Below are positions 52,462 to 62,265 of a DNA stretch of 64,000 bases, piece by piece. The DNA is from Pseudomonas sp. SG20056 (GTDB lineage Bacteria > Pseudomonadota > Gammaproteobacteria > Pseudomonadales > Pseudomonadaceae). The notes beneath the pieces were generated by a model. The model was not told where the DNA came from and ran no database searches. It was given only the letters and a program-made list of their open reading frames with translations. Within the stretch, counting starts at the first letter, position 1, and the number at the start of each line of letters is the position of its first letter. Location: assembly GCF_031764535.1 (NCBI RefSeq), contig NZ_CP134499.1, positions 1,674,001 to 1,738,000 of the forward strand, given 5' to 3'. A program made the translations under genes and the position numbers.

Positions 52462-52750
52462 GGCCGCAGGAACAACCCAGGCATGGCCGATCTGTTCACG
52501 GGTGCTGGCCGGGCTGCTGGGCGGCTATGTGTTCACCTACGCATTGACCGCTGCCCTGGCGCAGTTGCTGCCGCTGGACCGGGTGGATGCGCTGCTGATC
52601 GCCAGCTTGCTGTCATTTACCGTCTACACCCTGGCGATTCTCTGGGCGTTTGCCGCACGTAGCGTCTGGCGCGCCTGGGCGCTATTGCCAGCCGCTGCGC
52701 CGCTGGCGCTGATCGGCTTCTGGCCGCACCTGCTGGAGCGCCTGGCATGA
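52454..52750 (+). CDS. Small inner-membrane protein, DUF3649-like
   Basis: A 98-residue protein with about three membrane segments (VLAGLLGGYVFTYALTAALAQLL, LLIASLLSFTVYTLAILWAF, LLPAAAPLALIGFWPH). It overlaps the esterase by 8 bp and the PepSY gene by 4 bp. The order small membrane protein / PepSY protein / DUF3325 protein is a recurring iron-uptake accessory set, which is the basis of this call. Confidence 0.7.
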   Translation: MSKAAGTTQAWPICSRVLAGLLGGYVFTYALTAALAQLLPLDRVDALLIASLLSFTVYTLAILWAFAARSVWRAWALLPAAAPLALIGFWPHLLERLA

Positions 52751-54276
52751 AACAGACCCTGACCCAATCCATGGCCTGGCTGCACACCTGGGGTGGACTG
52801 CTGTTCGGCTGGCTGCTGTTCGCCATCTTTCTCACCGGCAGTCTGGCGGTTTTCGATCAGGAGATCGATCACTGGATGCAACCGGAGATCAAGCAGACGT
52901 CGGTCAGCAGCGCTCAGGCTGTCGAGCACGCCGTGGCTTACCTGCAGCGTCAGCATGCCGATGCCAGCGCCTGGAACATCAGCTTGCCCAGCGAGCGCAT
53001 GCCTGCCTTGCGGGTGACGGCGGGCGACCGGCGCTCGGGCATCAGCACCTACTTGGATCCACTCACCGGTGAACCCTTGGTGGTGCGCGACACGGCCGGC
53101 GGGACATTTTTCTTTCGTTTTCACTACAGCCTGAGCATGCCACGCAACCCGGGTATCTGGATTGTCGGGTTGGCGGCGATGGCCATGCTGGTGGCGCTGA
53201 TCAGCGGCATCATCATTCACAAGAAGTTCTTCAAGGAGTTCTTCACTTTCCGCCCGAACAAGGGCCAGCGCTCCTGGCTCGATGCACACAATGCCAGTGC
53301 AGTGTTGCTGTTGCCGTTTCACCTGATGATCACCTACACCGGCTTGTTGATCTTTGCCCTGATCTATATGCCGGCGGCGCTGGATAGCCTCTACAAAGGC
53401 GATTTCGCGGCGTTTTACCGCGAACACATCGACGTTATGGAGGAACCGCGTCAGGCGCCGACTCACCCGGCGCCGCTGACGGCGCTGGCTCCACTACTGG
53501 CTCAGGCCGAAGCACGTATGGGGCCGCTGAGCGGTGTGGTGATCGAGCATCCTGGGCGCAGTGATGCGCATATCGAAATGCGTCGGGTGCTGGGTAACCG
53601 GATTGCCCTGACCAAGGGCCACAACATGGTCTTCGACGGTGTCACCGGTGAGTTGTTGGCCGGGCCACCGGAGCTGCGCCCCACTGTGCTGGTGCAACGG
53701 GTGATGTTTGGCCTGCACTTTGCGCAGTTCGGCGGCTACCCGATGCGCTGGCTGTACTTCGTCTGCGGTTTGCTCAGCAGCGCGATGATCGCCACCGGGC
53801 TGGTGCTGTTTACCGTCAAGCGGCGGCGTAAATACGCCAGTGAAAGTGCGCTGGGGCAGCAGCTCTATCGCCTGGTGGAAAGCCTCAACGTGGCGACAAT
53901 TGCCGGCCTGGCTGTGGCCTGCATCGGCCTGCTGTGGCTCAACCGCCTGTTACCACAAGAGCTGGCCCAGCGTGGCGGATGGGAACTACGCGGCTTCTTT
54001 GCGCTCTGGCTGCTGAGCCTGCTGCACGCCTGGCTGCGCCCGCGTCTGCAGGCCTGGCGTGAACAACTGAGCCTGGCCGCGCTGCTGTGCCTGGGCTTGC
54101 CGCTGCTCAGTGCACTCAGCTATGGCCAGGCCTGGGGCGACAGCATGCGCCTGTGGCTGGAGGTGACGGTGGTGGCACTGGGGCTGCTGCTGGCCTGGAG
54201 TGTCTGGCGTTTGCGTCAGCCACAGGTGCGACACAGCGAACGGCGGGTGCGGCACGCACAGGCGCAGGTGAATTGA
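52747..54276 (+). CDS. PepSY-associated TM protein, iron-uptake accessory
   Basis: A 509-residue inner-membrane protein with PepSY-TM layout: helix 1 (WGGLLFGWLLFAIFLTGSLAVFDQEIDHWM), periplasmic PepSY-like region, helices in the middle and C-terminal. HYSLSMPRNPGIWIV and LFGLHFAQFGGYPMRW are conserved in style, with His pairs that could bind haem or metal. Relatives (FoxB, PiuB type) act as ferric-siderophore reductases at the inner membrane. Its context after receptor and esterase supports iron reduction or release. Confidence 0.85.
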   Translation: MKQTLTQSMAWLHTWGGLLFGWLLFAIFLTGSLAVFDQEIDHWMQPEIKQTSVSSAQAVEHAVAYLQRQHADASAWNISLPSERMPALRVTAGDRRSGISTYLDPLTGEPLVVRDTAGGTFFFRFHYSLSMPRNPGIWIVGLAAMAMLVALISGIIIHKKFFKEFFTFRPNKGQRSWLDAHNASAVLLLPFHLMITYTGLLIFALIYMPAALDSLYKGDFAAFYREHIDVMEEPRQAPTHPAPLTALAPLLAQAEARMGPLSGVVIEHPGRSDAHIEMRRVLGNRIALTKGHNMVFDGVTGELLAGPPELRPTVLVQRVMFGLHFAQFGGYPMRWLYFVCGLLSSAMIATGLVLFTVKRRRKYASESALGQQLYRLVESLNVATIAGLAVACIGLLWLNRLLPQELAQRGGWELRGFFALWLLSLLHAWLRPRLQAWREQLSLAALLCLGLPLLSALSYGQAWGDSMRLWLEVTVVALGLLLAWSVWRLRQPQVRHSERRVRHAQAQVN

Positions 54277-54277
54277 C

Positions 54278-54616
54278 ATGATGACGGCATTCTTGGGCAG
54301 TCTATTGCTGGCCTACAGCAGCATGCTGGCGCTGTGTCAGGGCCTGGAGCGGCATTACAAGCAGGTCTGGGGCAGGGCGCCGACGCTGCTGCAACGTCGC
54401 GTTCTGCGTGGCGGCGGCTGGTTGCTGCTGGTGGCCAGCCTGTGGGGTTGCGCGCAAGCCTGGGGCTGGGCGATGGGGCCGGTGGGCTGGTTCGGCATGC
54501 TGTCGCTGAGCGGCTTGGCCCTGGCGCTGCTATTGCCCTATGCACCGCGCCTGGCGGTGTACGCGCCGGTGCTGGGGCTGCCGTGCTGGCTGTTGCTGTA
54601 CGCTCTGGCGGGGTAA
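54278..54616 (+). CDS. Small membrane protein, DUF3325-like
   Basis: A 112-residue protein with three or four membrane helices (MMTAFLGSLLLAYSSMLALCQ, GGGWLLLVASLWGCAQAW, LSGLALALLLPYAPRLAVY). It starts 2 bp after the PepSY gene. DUF3325 proteins regularly end this iron-uptake gene set. Function not known in detail. Confidence 0.78.
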   Translation: MMTAFLGSLLLAYSSMLALCQGLERHYKQVWGRAPTLLQRRVLRGGGWLLLVASLWGCAQAWGWAMGPVGWFGMLSLSGLALALLLPYAPRLAVYAPVLGLPCWLLLYALAG

Positions 54617-54710
54617 TTTTGCTGCCGTGTAGTGGTGTTCGCTGATATGGCCGAGCGCAGTTTGCCGTTATCATGGCGGCCTTCTTTGCTTCTGGATCAT
54701 CTCGTTCGCC

Positions 54711-55607
54711 ATGAGCCTGCATTACCCAACCATCGCCGATTGCGTCGGCAACACCCCACTGGTGCGCCTGCAGCGCCTGCCGGGCAACACCAGCAACACC
54801 CTGCTGTTGAAGCTGGAAGGCAACAATCCGGCCGGTTCGGTAAAGGATCGTCCGGCGTTGTCGATGATTACCCGCGCCGAACTGCGCGGCGACATCCAGC
54901 CCGGTGATGTGCTGATTGAAGCCACCAGTGGCAACACCGGCATCGCCCTGGCCATGGCCGCGGCGATCAAGGGTTACCGCATGGTGCTGATCATGCCGGA
55001 CAACTCCACCGCCGAACGCAAGGCGGCGATGACTGCCTACGGCGCGCAGCTGATTCTGGTCGGCGGTATGGAAGAAGCCCGCGACCTAGCCCTGCAGATG
55101 CAGGCGTATGGCAAGGGTAAAGTGCTCGATCAGTTCGCCAACGGTGACAACCCGATTGCCCACTACACCAGCACCGGTCCGGAAATCTGGCAGCAGACGG
55201 GCGGGCAGATCACCCATTTCGTCAGCTCGATGGGCACCACCGGGACCATCATGGGCGTTTCGCGTTTCCTGAAAGAGCAGAAGCCCGAGGTGCAGATCGT
55301 CGGTCTGCAGCCGATGGAAGGCGCGGCGATTCCCGGTATCCGCCGCTGGCCACAAGAGTACCTGCCGAAGATTTATCAGGCCGAGCGGGTTGATCGCATT
55401 ATCGACATGGGCCAGCAGGAAGCCGAAGACGTGATGCGCCGCCTGGCGCGTGAAGAAGGCATCTTCTGCGGCGTGTCTTCCGGCGGATCGGTGGCGGCGA
55501 TGTTGCGCCTGTCTCAAGAGGTCGAGAACGCGGTGATGGTGGCGATCATCTGCGACCGCGGCGACCGTTACCTGTCCAGCGGCGTTTACGACGCCCCGAG
55601 CAACTGA
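54711..55607 (+). CDS. cysM: Cysteine synthase B (O-acetylserine sulfhydrylase)
   Basis: CysM makes cysteine from O-acetylserine and sulphide or thiosulphate, using PLP. The 298-residue enzyme has Lys45 in [12 protein letters not shown] as the Schiff-base lysine, [16 protein letters not shown], and the phosphate loop [11 protein letters not shown]. The C-terminal [16 protein letters not shown] is typical of CysM. The stop shares its last base with the start of rlmD (TGATGG), so the two are translationally coupled. Confidence 0.95.
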   Translation: MSLHYPTIADCVGNTPLVRLQRLPGNTSNTLLLKLEGNNPAGSVKDRPALSMITRAELRGDIQPGDVLIEATSGNTGIALAMAAAIKGYRMVLIMPDNSTAERKAAMTAYGAQLILVGGMEEARDLALQMQAYGKGKVLDQFANGDNPIAHYTSTGPEIWQQTGGQITHFVSSMGTTGTIMGVSRFLKEQKPEVQIVGLQPMEGAAIPGIRRWPQEYLPKIYQAERVDRIIDMGQQEAEDVMRRLAREEGIFCGVSSGGSVAAMLRLSQEVENAVMVAIICDRGDRYLSSGVYDAPSN

Positions 55608-56959
55608 TGGCCAAGAAAGACGGCGGTCTGCGCTTTCAACCCAGCGGTGGTTCCCGAGCGCCGCAGGTGCCGGTGGGCAAGAAGCAGAAGCTCACCATCG
55701 AGCGCCTGGCCAACGACGGCCGCGGCATCGCTTTCAGCGAAGGGCGCACCTGGTTTGTCAGCGGCGCACTGGCCAGCGAGCAGATCGAAGCGCGAGTGCT
55801 GGGTGCCCACGGCAAGGTAGTCGAGGCGCGGGTTGAGCGCATTCTCACCGCCAGTGCCGAGCGCCGCAGCGAGGCCTGCTCACATGCCAAAGTCTGCGGC
55901 GGCTGCAGTCTGCAACATATGCCCCATGCCGATCAGCTTGCCCTGAAACAGCGCATGCTCGCCGAGCAACTCAGCCGCTTGGCCAATCTTGAGCCGCAAG
56001 AGTGGGCTGCGCCATTGGTCGGCCCTGAGCTGGGCTATCGCCGCCGCGCACGGATTGCCGTGCGCTGGGACAACAAGGCCAAGCGCCTGGATGTGGGTTT
56101 TCGCGCAGCGGCGAGCCAGGACATTATCGCCATCAGCGATTGCCCAGTGCTGGTACAACCTTTGCAGCCGATCCTGCGCGCGTTACCTCAGGTGCTGCGT
56201 GCGTTGGATAAACCTCAGGCCATTGGTCATGTCGAGTTGTTCAGCGGCAGCTCCAGTGCTGTGCTGATAAGGCATACCGCTGTATTGAGCGAAGCGGACC
56301 TGGCCCGTTTACAAGCGTTCTGCATGGCACAAAATGCGCAGCTCTGGTTACACGGTACGGACGAGCCGCAGCCGTTTGATCCAGCGCAGCAGCTGAGTTA
56401 TCGCTTGGATGCGTTTGATCTCGATCTGGCGTATCGGCCTGGTGATTTTGTTCAGGTCAACCAGCCGGTGAATGACGCCATGGTCGCGCAGGCGCTGGAT
56501 TGGCTGGCTCCGCAGGCCGATGAGCGGGTGCTGGATCTGTTCTGCGGTCTGGGCAATTTTGCCTTGCCACTGGCCCAGCGAGTGCGCGATCTGGTGGCGG
56601 TGGAGGGCGTGCAAACCATGGTCGAGCGCGCCGCCGAGAATGCCGCGAGCAATGGCCTGGGCAATGCGCACTTTTTCCAGGCCGACCTGTCCAACCCGCT
56701 GGCCGATTCCAGCTGGGCACAGGGCGGTTTCGCTGCCGTGCTGCTGGACCCACCGCGTGACGGTGCGCTGCAGGCGGTACAGCAGATGTCGGCGCTGGGT
56801 GCCAAACGGGTGTTGTATGTGTCGTGCAACCCTACGACTTTGGCCCGTGACAGCGCCGAATTGCTGGCGCAGGGGTATCGGTTGGCACGTGCCGGTATCC
56901 TCGATATGTTTCCACAAACCGCGCACGTCGAAGCGATGGCGCTGTTTGTCAGGCAGTAG
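55607..56959 (+). CDS. rlmD: 23S rRNA (uracil-1939-C5) methyltransferase RlmD
   Basis: A 450-residue enzyme. The N-terminal TRAM domain ([19 protein letters not shown]) precedes four Cys ligands ([15 protein letters not shown] with an earlier Cys) for an iron-sulphur cluster. The methyltransferase core has [16 protein letters not shown] (motif I), [10 protein letters not shown] and the catalytic Cys in [14 protein letters not shown]. The start at ATG 55607 overlaps cysM's stop by one base. It methylates U1939 of 23S rRNA. Confidence 0.95.
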   Translation: MAKKDGGLRFQPSGGSRAPQVPVGKKQKLTIERLANDGRGIAFSEGRTWFVSGALASEQIEARVLGAHGKVVEARVERILTASAERRSEACSHAKVCGGCSLQHMPHADQLALKQRMLAEQLSRLANLEPQEWAAPLVGPELGYRRRARIAVRWDNKAKRLDVGFRAAASQDIIAISDCPVLVQPLQPILRALPQVLRALDKPQAIGHVELFSGSSSAVLIRHTAVLSEADLARLQAFCMAQNAQLWLHGTDEPQPFDPAQQLSYRLDAFDLDLAYRPGDFVQVNQPVNDAMVAQALDWLAPQADERVLDLFCGLGNFALPLAQRVRDLVAVEGVQTMVERAAENAASNGLGNAHFFQADLSNPLADSSWAQGGFAAVLLDPPRDGALQAVQQMSALGAKRVLYVSCNPTTLARDSAELLAQGYRLARAGILDMFPQTAHVEAMALFVRQ

Positions 56960-57088
56960 ATAGAAGCGCCGTATCCCGGCGCTGCAGGGGCGCGCAGGGA
57001 GTGCGCCTTAAGTGGTTAAACCGACCGGCTCATAGAAGGCGGCGACTGTTCGGTGTGCATGCCGCGCACCGTAGGGAAGGTAAGCAAG

Positions 57089-59332
57089 ATGGTTCAGGTC
57101 AGAGCGCATCAGCCGATCAACGACGACGGCAGCATCAACCTTGAAGCCTGGCTCGGGCATGTACTGAGTGTCGATCCGGCACTGGATCGCGAAGCCCTGC
57201 GCGAGGCCTGTGAGTTCGCCCGCGAGGCTGAGCAGCAGGCCAATGCCGCAAAGAATCTATGGACTGAGGGCGCGTCGAGTTTCCGCTCCGGTCTGGAAAT
57301 CGCCGAAATTCTCGCCGACCTCAAGCTCGATCAGGACTCCCTGGTCGCAGCCGTAATCTACCGCTGCGTGCGCGAAGGCAAGGTGCCGTTGGCGCTGGTG
57401 CATCAGCGTTTCGGCCCGGTGGTGGCCAAGCTGGTCGAGGGCGTGCTGCGCATGGCCGCGATCAGCGCATCCTTGAATCCGCGTGATTCCCTGGTGCTCG
57501 GCTCCCAGGCGCAGGTAGAAAACCTGCGCAAGATGCTTGTGGCCATGGTCGATGACGTGCGCGTGGCGCTGATCAAGCTGGCCGAGCGCACCTGTGCGAT
57601 CCGCGCGGTGAAAGAGGCCGATGACGAGAAGCGTCAACGCGTGGCCCGCGAGGTGTTCGATATCTACGCGCCGCTGGCTCACCGTCTGGGTATCGGCCAT
57701 ATCAAGTGGGAGCTGGAAGACCTGTCCTTCCGCTACCTGGAACCCGAACAGTACAAGCAGATCGCCAAGCTGCTGCATGAGCGTCGGCTGGATCGCGAGC
57801 ATTACATCAATGAAGTGATGGGTCAGCTGCGCGTCGAGCTGGAGGCTACCGGGGTCAAGGCTGACATCAGCGGGCGGGCCAAACACATCTATTCGATCTG
57901 GCGCAAAATGCAGCGCAAGGGCCTGCAGTTCAGCCAGATCTACGACGTGCGCGCGGTGCGCGTGCTGGTGCCGGAAGTGCGCGACTGCTACACCGCCCTC
58001 GGTATCGTGCACACCCTGTGGCGGCACATTCCCAAGGAGTTCGACGACTACATCGCCAACCCCAAGGAAAATGGCTACCGCTCGCTGCACACCGCCGTGC
58101 TCGGCCCGGAAGGCAAGGTGCTGGAGGTGCAGATCCGCACCCAGGCCATGCATGAAGAGGCCGAACTGGGCGTTTGCGCGCACTGGCGTTACAAAGGCAC
58201 CGACGTTAAAGCCAGCTCCAATCATTACGAAGAGAAGATTTCCTGGCTGCGTCAGGTGCTCGAATGGCACGAGGAGCTGGGCGATATCGGCGGTCTGGCC
58301 GAACAGCTGCGCGTGGATATTGAGCCGGACCGGGTCTATGTGTTCACTCCGGACGGTCACGCCATTGATCTGCCCAAGGGCGCCACGCCGCTGGATTTTG
58401 CCTACCGCGTGCACACCGAGATCGGCCACAACTGCCGTGGCGCGAAGATCAACGGGCGCATCGTGCCGCTCAACTACAGCCTGCAGACCGGCGAGCAGGT
58501 GGAGATCATCACCAGCAAGCACGGCACGCCGAGCCGCGATTGGCTGAACTCCAACCTCGGTTACGTCACCACCAGCCGGGCACGGGCGAAGATCGTCCAC
58601 TGGTTCAAACTGCAGGACCGTGACCAGAACGTCGCCGCCGGCAAACAGCAGCTTGAGCGCGAGTTACTGCGCCTGGGCCTGCCGCATGTGGACTTCGAAA
58701 AACTGGCCGAGAAGGCCAATATGAAGACCAGCGAGGACCTGTTCGCCTCCCTCGGTGCCGGCGACCTGCGCCTGGCGCAGCTGGTCAACCTGGCGCAGCA
58801 GCTGGTCGAGCCGGATCGGGTTAACGAGCAGTTGGAGTTGATCCCGCGCAAGGCACTGGGCTTCAAACCGGGCAAGCGCGGCGATATCCAGATTCAGGGC
58901 GTCGGCAACCTGCTGACGCAGATGGCCGGTTGCTGCCAGCCGCTGCCGGGCGACCCGATTGTCGGCTACATCACTCAGGGCCGTGGCGTGAGCATCCATC
59001 GTCAGGACTGCGCCTCGGTGCTGCAGTTGGCCGGGCGCGAGCCGGAGCGGATTATCCAGGTCAACTGGGGCCCGGTGCCGGTGCAGACCTATCCGGTGGA
59101 AATTGTCATCAAAGCCTATGACCGTTCCGGCCTGCTGCGTGACGTGACCCAGGTGCTGCTCAACGAGAAGCTCAATGTGCTGGCGGTAAATACCCGCTCG
59201 AACAAGGACGACAACACCGCGTCCATGTCGATAACCGTGGAGATTCCGGGGTTGGATGCACTGGGCCGGCTGCTGGGGCGGATTTCGCAGCTGCCGAATA
59301 TCATCGAAGCCCGTCGCCATCGGGTTTCCTGA
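57089..59332 (+). CDS. relA: (p)ppGpp synthetase RelA
   Basis: A 747-residue RelA. The N-terminal pseudo-hydrolase domain lacks the HD metal site (the place reads VAAVIYRCVREGKV), so it should be synthetase only. The RelA/SpoT synthetase has YRSLHTAVLGP and the surrounding NGYRSLH motif, with IWRKMQRKGL. TGS (DRVYVFTPDGHAIDLPKGATPLD), helical and zinc-finger (GCCQPLPGD) regions and a C-terminal ACT domain (YDRSGLLRDVTQVL) follow. The start at ATG 57089 follows GGGAAGG. It makes the alarmone on ribosomes with uncharged tRNA. Confidence 0.96.
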   Translation: MVQVRAHQPINDDGSINLEAWLGHVLSVDPALDREALREACEFAREAEQQANAAKNLWTEGASSFRSGLEIAEILADLKLDQDSLVAAVIYRCVREGKVPLALVHQRFGPVVAKLVEGVLRMAAISASLNPRDSLVLGSQAQVENLRKMLVAMVDDVRVALIKLAERTCAIRAVKEADDEKRQRVAREVFDIYAPLAHRLGIGHIKWELEDLSFRYLEPEQYKQIAKLLHERRLDREHYINEVMGQLRVELEATGVKADISGRAKHIYSIWRKMQRKGLQFSQIYDVRAVRVLVPEVRDCYTALGIVHTLWRHIPKEFDDYIANPKENGYRSLHTAVLGPEGKVLEVQIRTQAMHEEAELGVCAHWRYKGTDVKASSNHYEEKISWLRQVLEWHEELGDIGGLAEQLRVDIEPDRVYVFTPDGHAIDLPKGATPLDFAYRVHTEIGHNCRGAKINGRIVPLNYSLQTGEQVEIITSKHGTPSRDWLNSNLGYVTTSRARAKIVHWFKLQDRDQNVAAGKQQLERELLRLGLPHVDFEKLAEKANMKTSEDLFASLGAGDLRLAQLVNLAQQLVEPDRVNEQLELIPRKALGFKPGKRGDIQIQGVGNLLTQMAGCCQPLPGDPIVGYITQGRGVSIHRQDCASVLQLAGREPERIIQVNWGPVPVQTYPVEIVIKAYDRSGLLRDVTQVLLNEKLNVLAVNTRSNKDDNTASMSITVEIPGLDALGRLLGRISQLPNIIEARRHRVS

Positions 59333-59359
59333 GGCGCTTGCGGCTTAACTGGATTTGCC

Positions 59360-60190
59360 ATGTACCAACTCGACGATCTGCTGCACCTGATGGCCCGCCT
59401 GCGTGACCCGCAGCATGGTTGCCCGTGGGATCTCAAGCAGAACTACGCGACGATTGTGCCGCACACCATCGAAGAGGCGTACGAGGTGGCCGATGCCATC
59501 GAACGCGGTGACTTCGATCATCTGCCGGGCGAGCTGGGCGACCTGCTGTTCCAGGTGGTGTATTACAGCCAGCTAGCGCGCGAAGAAGGGCGCTTCGAGT
59601 TTGCCCAGGTGGTTGATGCAATCACCACCAAGCTGATTCGCCGTCATCCCCATGTGTTCCCCGATGGCGATCTGTACGGCGCTGTGGACGTGGCCAAGCT
59701 GGAAGAGGCTGCGGTCAAGCAGCGTTGGGAAGAGATCAAGGCCGAAGAGCGCGCCGAGAAGGCTACTGCCCCTGAGCAACTCTCGCTGCTTGACGACGTG
59801 CCCACGGCGTTGCCGTCGCTCAGCCGGGCAATCAAGCTGCAGAAGCGCGCAGCCCAGGTCGGTTTCGATTGGCCCGAGGCCTTGCCGGTGGTCGACAAGG
59901 TGCGCGAAGAGCTGGATGAAGTGCTGGAAGCCATGAGCGAGAACGACCCTGAGGCGATTAGCGAAGAGATCGGCGATCTGCTGTTTGTGGTCAGTAACCT
60001 GGCGCGGCACCTGAAGGTCGATCCGGAAACCGCCCTGCGTGCAGCCAACGCCAAGTTCGAGCGACGTTTTCGTTTTATCGAGCAGGCATTGCGCGAAGCG
60101 GGGCGCACCATGGAAGATTGCGCTCTGGATGAATTGGATGCGCTCTGGGGCGAAGCCAAAAAACTGGAAAAGCTGACCCCGAGTTGCTGA
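59360..60190 (+). CDS. mazG: Nucleoside triphosphate pyrophosphohydrolase MazG
   Basis: A 276-residue all-alpha NTP pyrophosphohydrolase with two MazG domains. The first has LRDPQHGCPWDLKQNY and EEAYEVADAIE, the second EELDEVLEAMSENDPEAISEEIGDLLFVVSNLAR, the EExxE-type metal-binding pattern. MazG hydrolyses NTPs and can lower (p)ppGpp levels in E. coli. It lies 27 bp after relA, the conserved order in Pseudomonas. Confidence 0.95.
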   Translation: MYQLDDLLHLMARLRDPQHGCPWDLKQNYATIVPHTIEEAYEVADAIERGDFDHLPGELGDLLFQVVYYSQLAREEGRFEFAQVVDAITTKLIRRHPHVFPDGDLYGAVDVAKLEEAAVKQRWEEIKAEERAEKATAPEQLSLLDDVPTALPSLSRAIKLQKRAAQVGFDWPEALPVVDKVREELDEVLEAMSENDPEAISEEIGDLLFVVSNLARHLKVDPETALRAANAKFERRFRFIEQALREAGRTMEDCALDELDALWGEAKKLEKLTPSC

Positions 60191-60260
60191 TTGTGCGGGT
60201 GCAGTCTGCCCGCTGATGGTGGGCACGCCCGCTTTAAATTGATGGTTGGAAAGGTAGGTT

Positions 60261-60800
60261 ATGGCTCTCTCACTACGCGATCAGCTGCTCAAAGCCGGGC
60301 TGGTCAATGAAAAGCAGGCCAAGCAGGCCGGCAAGCAGCAGCAGAAACAACAGCGCCTGGTGCATAAAGGTCAGGCCGAGAAGGACGAATCGCAAAAGCT
60401 CGCCGCCCAGCAGGCCATGGCCGAAAAGGCCGCGCGTGACCAGGAGCTGAACCGTCAGCAGCAGGAAAAAATCGAGCAGAAGGCCCGTGCCGCGCAGATT
60501 AAACAACTGATTGAAGTCTCGCGTTTGCCCAAGCTGACCACTGAGGATTACTACAACTTCGTCGACGACAAGAAGGTCAAGCGCCTGTCGGTCAACAGCC
60601 TGATGCGCAACAAGCTCAGCAGCGGCTCGCTGGCCATCGTCCGCCACGGTGGTGGCTATGAAGTGATCCCGCGTGAGGCCGCACTGAAGATTCAGGAGCG
60701 CGACGCCCAGCGTGTGGTGCTGCTCAACACCCCAACCGAAGCGCCGGATGCCGATGATCCGTATGCGGCCTATCAGGTACCGGATGATCTGATGTGGTGA
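60261..60800 (+). CDS. DUF2058 protein (YaiL-like)
   Basis: A 179-residue, highly charged, mostly helical protein. The first 80 residues are a Lys/Gln-rich coiled-coil (VNEKQAKQAGKQQQKQQRL), the rest a compact domain (LPKLTTEDYYNFVDDKKVKRL, GSLAIVRHGGGYEVIPREAA). DUF2058 proteins such as YaiL are associated with the nucleoid or ribosome. A terminator follows. Confidence 0.88.
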   Translation: MALSLRDQLLKAGLVNEKQAKQAGKQQQKQQRLVHKGQAEKDESQKLAAQQAMAEKAARDQELNRQQQEKIEQKARAAQIKQLIEVSRLPKLTTEDYYNFVDDKKVKRLSVNSLMRNKLSSGSLAIVRHGGGYEVIPREAALKIQERDAQRVVLLNTPTEAPDADDPYAAYQVPDDLMW

Positions 60801-60834
60801 TTGCGCCGAGCCTCAGCTACAGACACCCGCCCAC

Positions 60835-60865
60835 AAAAAAGCCGAGCATTTAGCTCGGCTTTTTT
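60835..60865. terminator. Bidirectional terminator after DUF2058 gene
   Basis: Stem GCCGAGC/GCTCGGC with 5-nt loop, flanked by A6 and T6; serves both convergent genes. Confidence 0.93.
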
Positions 60866-60877
60866 ATTCGCTATAAC

Positions 60878-61594
60878 TCAGTCCTGGCGACCTTCAACGG
60901 CTTTGCCGTCGACTGTGCCTTCCTTGAGCATGATCTGGTATTCCTTGCCGTCTTTCTCGACCTGATGCAGGCGCACCAGCAGGAATTCCCAGTCCTTGGC
61001 AAACCAGAGGATGGTCTTGCGGCTGCTTTGTGTTGGGTCACGTACGCGTTCTACCTTGATGGCGTCGATCAGGCCAGCTTTGGTACGCACGGTTTCTTCA
61101 CCCAGCACGCGGAAATCGTAGGTTTCCACTTCGTCGCCATCGACCACCTGGTAGCTCATGCTCTTGGTGCCGGCGGCCACGTCATATTGCAGGGCCAACT
61201 GGTAGGTCGACTTGTCCAGCAGGCCACGGTTCAGCGGCAGGCGCACCGGAGTGTCGCGGTCACTGCCGATCACCTGCTTGGCGCTCCAGTCGAAGTCGTG
61301 CTCTATTTTCTTGCCTTTGCCCAGGCCGTTGCGCTCGTACAGGTAGGTCTGCGGCAGGAAGACTTCTTTATCCACGCGCAGGGTACTTTGCTCGGTCAGG
61401 CTGGCGACCAGCATGGAGGCTTCAAAATTGAGCTGCCACAGACCGTTGTCCAGCGCTTCAAGGCTGCGTTCGGCGCTGCCGCTGACGGGCAGTTGCTTCC
61501 AGTCGGCGGTGTAGCTGGCGGAGAAGGGTTTCAGCTCGACGGCCAGTGCCGGCAGGCTCAAAAGTGTCAGTGCGAACAGTAAGGTGCGACCCAT
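60878..61594 (-). CDS. DUF3108 periplasmic protein
   Basis: A 238-residue exported protein with signal MGRTLLFALTLLSLPALAVE. The mature part is beta-rich (FSASYTADWKQLPVSGSAER, LVASLTEQSTLRVDKEVFLPQTYLYER, DTPVRLPLNRGLLDKSTYQLALQYDVAAG), matching DUF3108. It lies 8 bp after purN on the minus strand, so it may be its operon partner. Function unknown; possibly in outer-membrane or lipid metabolism. Confidence 0.85.
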   Translation of the reverse strand: MGRTLLFALTLLSLPALAVELKPFSASYTADWKQLPVSGSAERSLEALDNGLWQLNFEASMLVASLTEQSTLRVDKEVFLPQTYLYERNGLGKGKKIEHDFDWSAKQVIGSDRDTPVRLPLNRGLLDKSTYQLALQYDVAAGTKSMSYQVVDGDEVETYDFRVLGEETVRTKAGLIDAIKVERVRDPTQSSRKTILWFAKDWEFLLVRLHQVEKDGKEYQIMLKEGTVDGKAVEGRQD

Positions 61595-61602
61595 GGTGTC
61601 TC

Positions 61603-62265
61603 CTAAGTTCGAATAAGGTGTCCGGTACTCGGTAACAGTTGCTCGTCCAACATCGCCCCCTGCGCGGCCAGCTGCAAACGGCCTTCGGCAAACCAGCGCA
61701 CGGCCAGCGGGTAAATCACATGTTCCTGTTCGTGTACGCGCTGTGCCAGGCTGGTAGGCGAGTCATCCGACTGTACCGGTACCACTGCCTGTACGACCAG
61801 TGGTCCGCCATCGAGTTCCTCGCTGACGAAGTGCACGCTGCAGCCGTGTTCGCTGTCACCGGCGTCCAGCGCACGCTGGTGGGTGTGCAGACCTTTGTAT
61901 TTCGGCAGCAAGGAAGGGTGGATATTCAACAGGCGACCAGCGTAATGACGGACGAAACCGGGGGTGAGAATGCGCATAAACCCGGCCAGTACCACCAATT
62001 GCGGATTAAACGCATCAATGGCCCCGACCAGCGCAGCGTCGAAGGCTTCGCGACCGTCGAACTGCTTGTGGTCGAGCACGGCGGTGGCTATGCCGGCTTG
62101 TTTTGCGCGCTCCAGGCCATAGGCATCGGCGCGGTTGGAAATCACCGCGGCGATGCGTGCCGGATTGCCGTCATGGGCGATGCTGTCGATCAACGCCTGC
62201 AGGTTGCTGCCGGAGCCGGAGATCAGTACCACCACATTACAGTCTGTTGACATCGGTGCCGACAT
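61603..62265 (-). CDS. purN: Phosphoribosylglycinamide formyltransferase
   Basis: PurN adds a formyl group from 10-formyl-THF to GAR in purine synthesis. The 220-residue enzyme has NVVVLISGSGSNLQALID, GFMRILTPGFVRHYAGRLLNIHPSLLPKYKGLHTHQRAL and the catalytic Asn/His/Asp set, ending GCSVHFVSEELDGGPLVVQAVV. The start overlaps purM's stop by 1 bp. A second Met at residue 5 (62253) is an alternative start. Confidence 0.95.
   Translation of the reverse strand: MSAPMSTDCNVVVLISGSGSNLQALIDSIAHDGNPARIAAVISNRADAYGLERAKQAGIATAVLDHKQFDGREAFDAALVGAIDAFNPQLVVLAGFMRILTPGFVRHYAGRLLNIHPSLLPKYKGLHTHQRALDAGDSEHGCSVHFVSEELDGGPLVVQAVVPVQSDDSPTSLAQRVHEQEHVIYPLAVRWFAEGRLQLAAQGAMLDEQLLPSTGHLIRT

Noticed and set aside
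54711..55607. CysK instead of CysM
   Set aside because: The phosphate-loop and C-terminal motifs and the position before rlmD and relA fit CysM.
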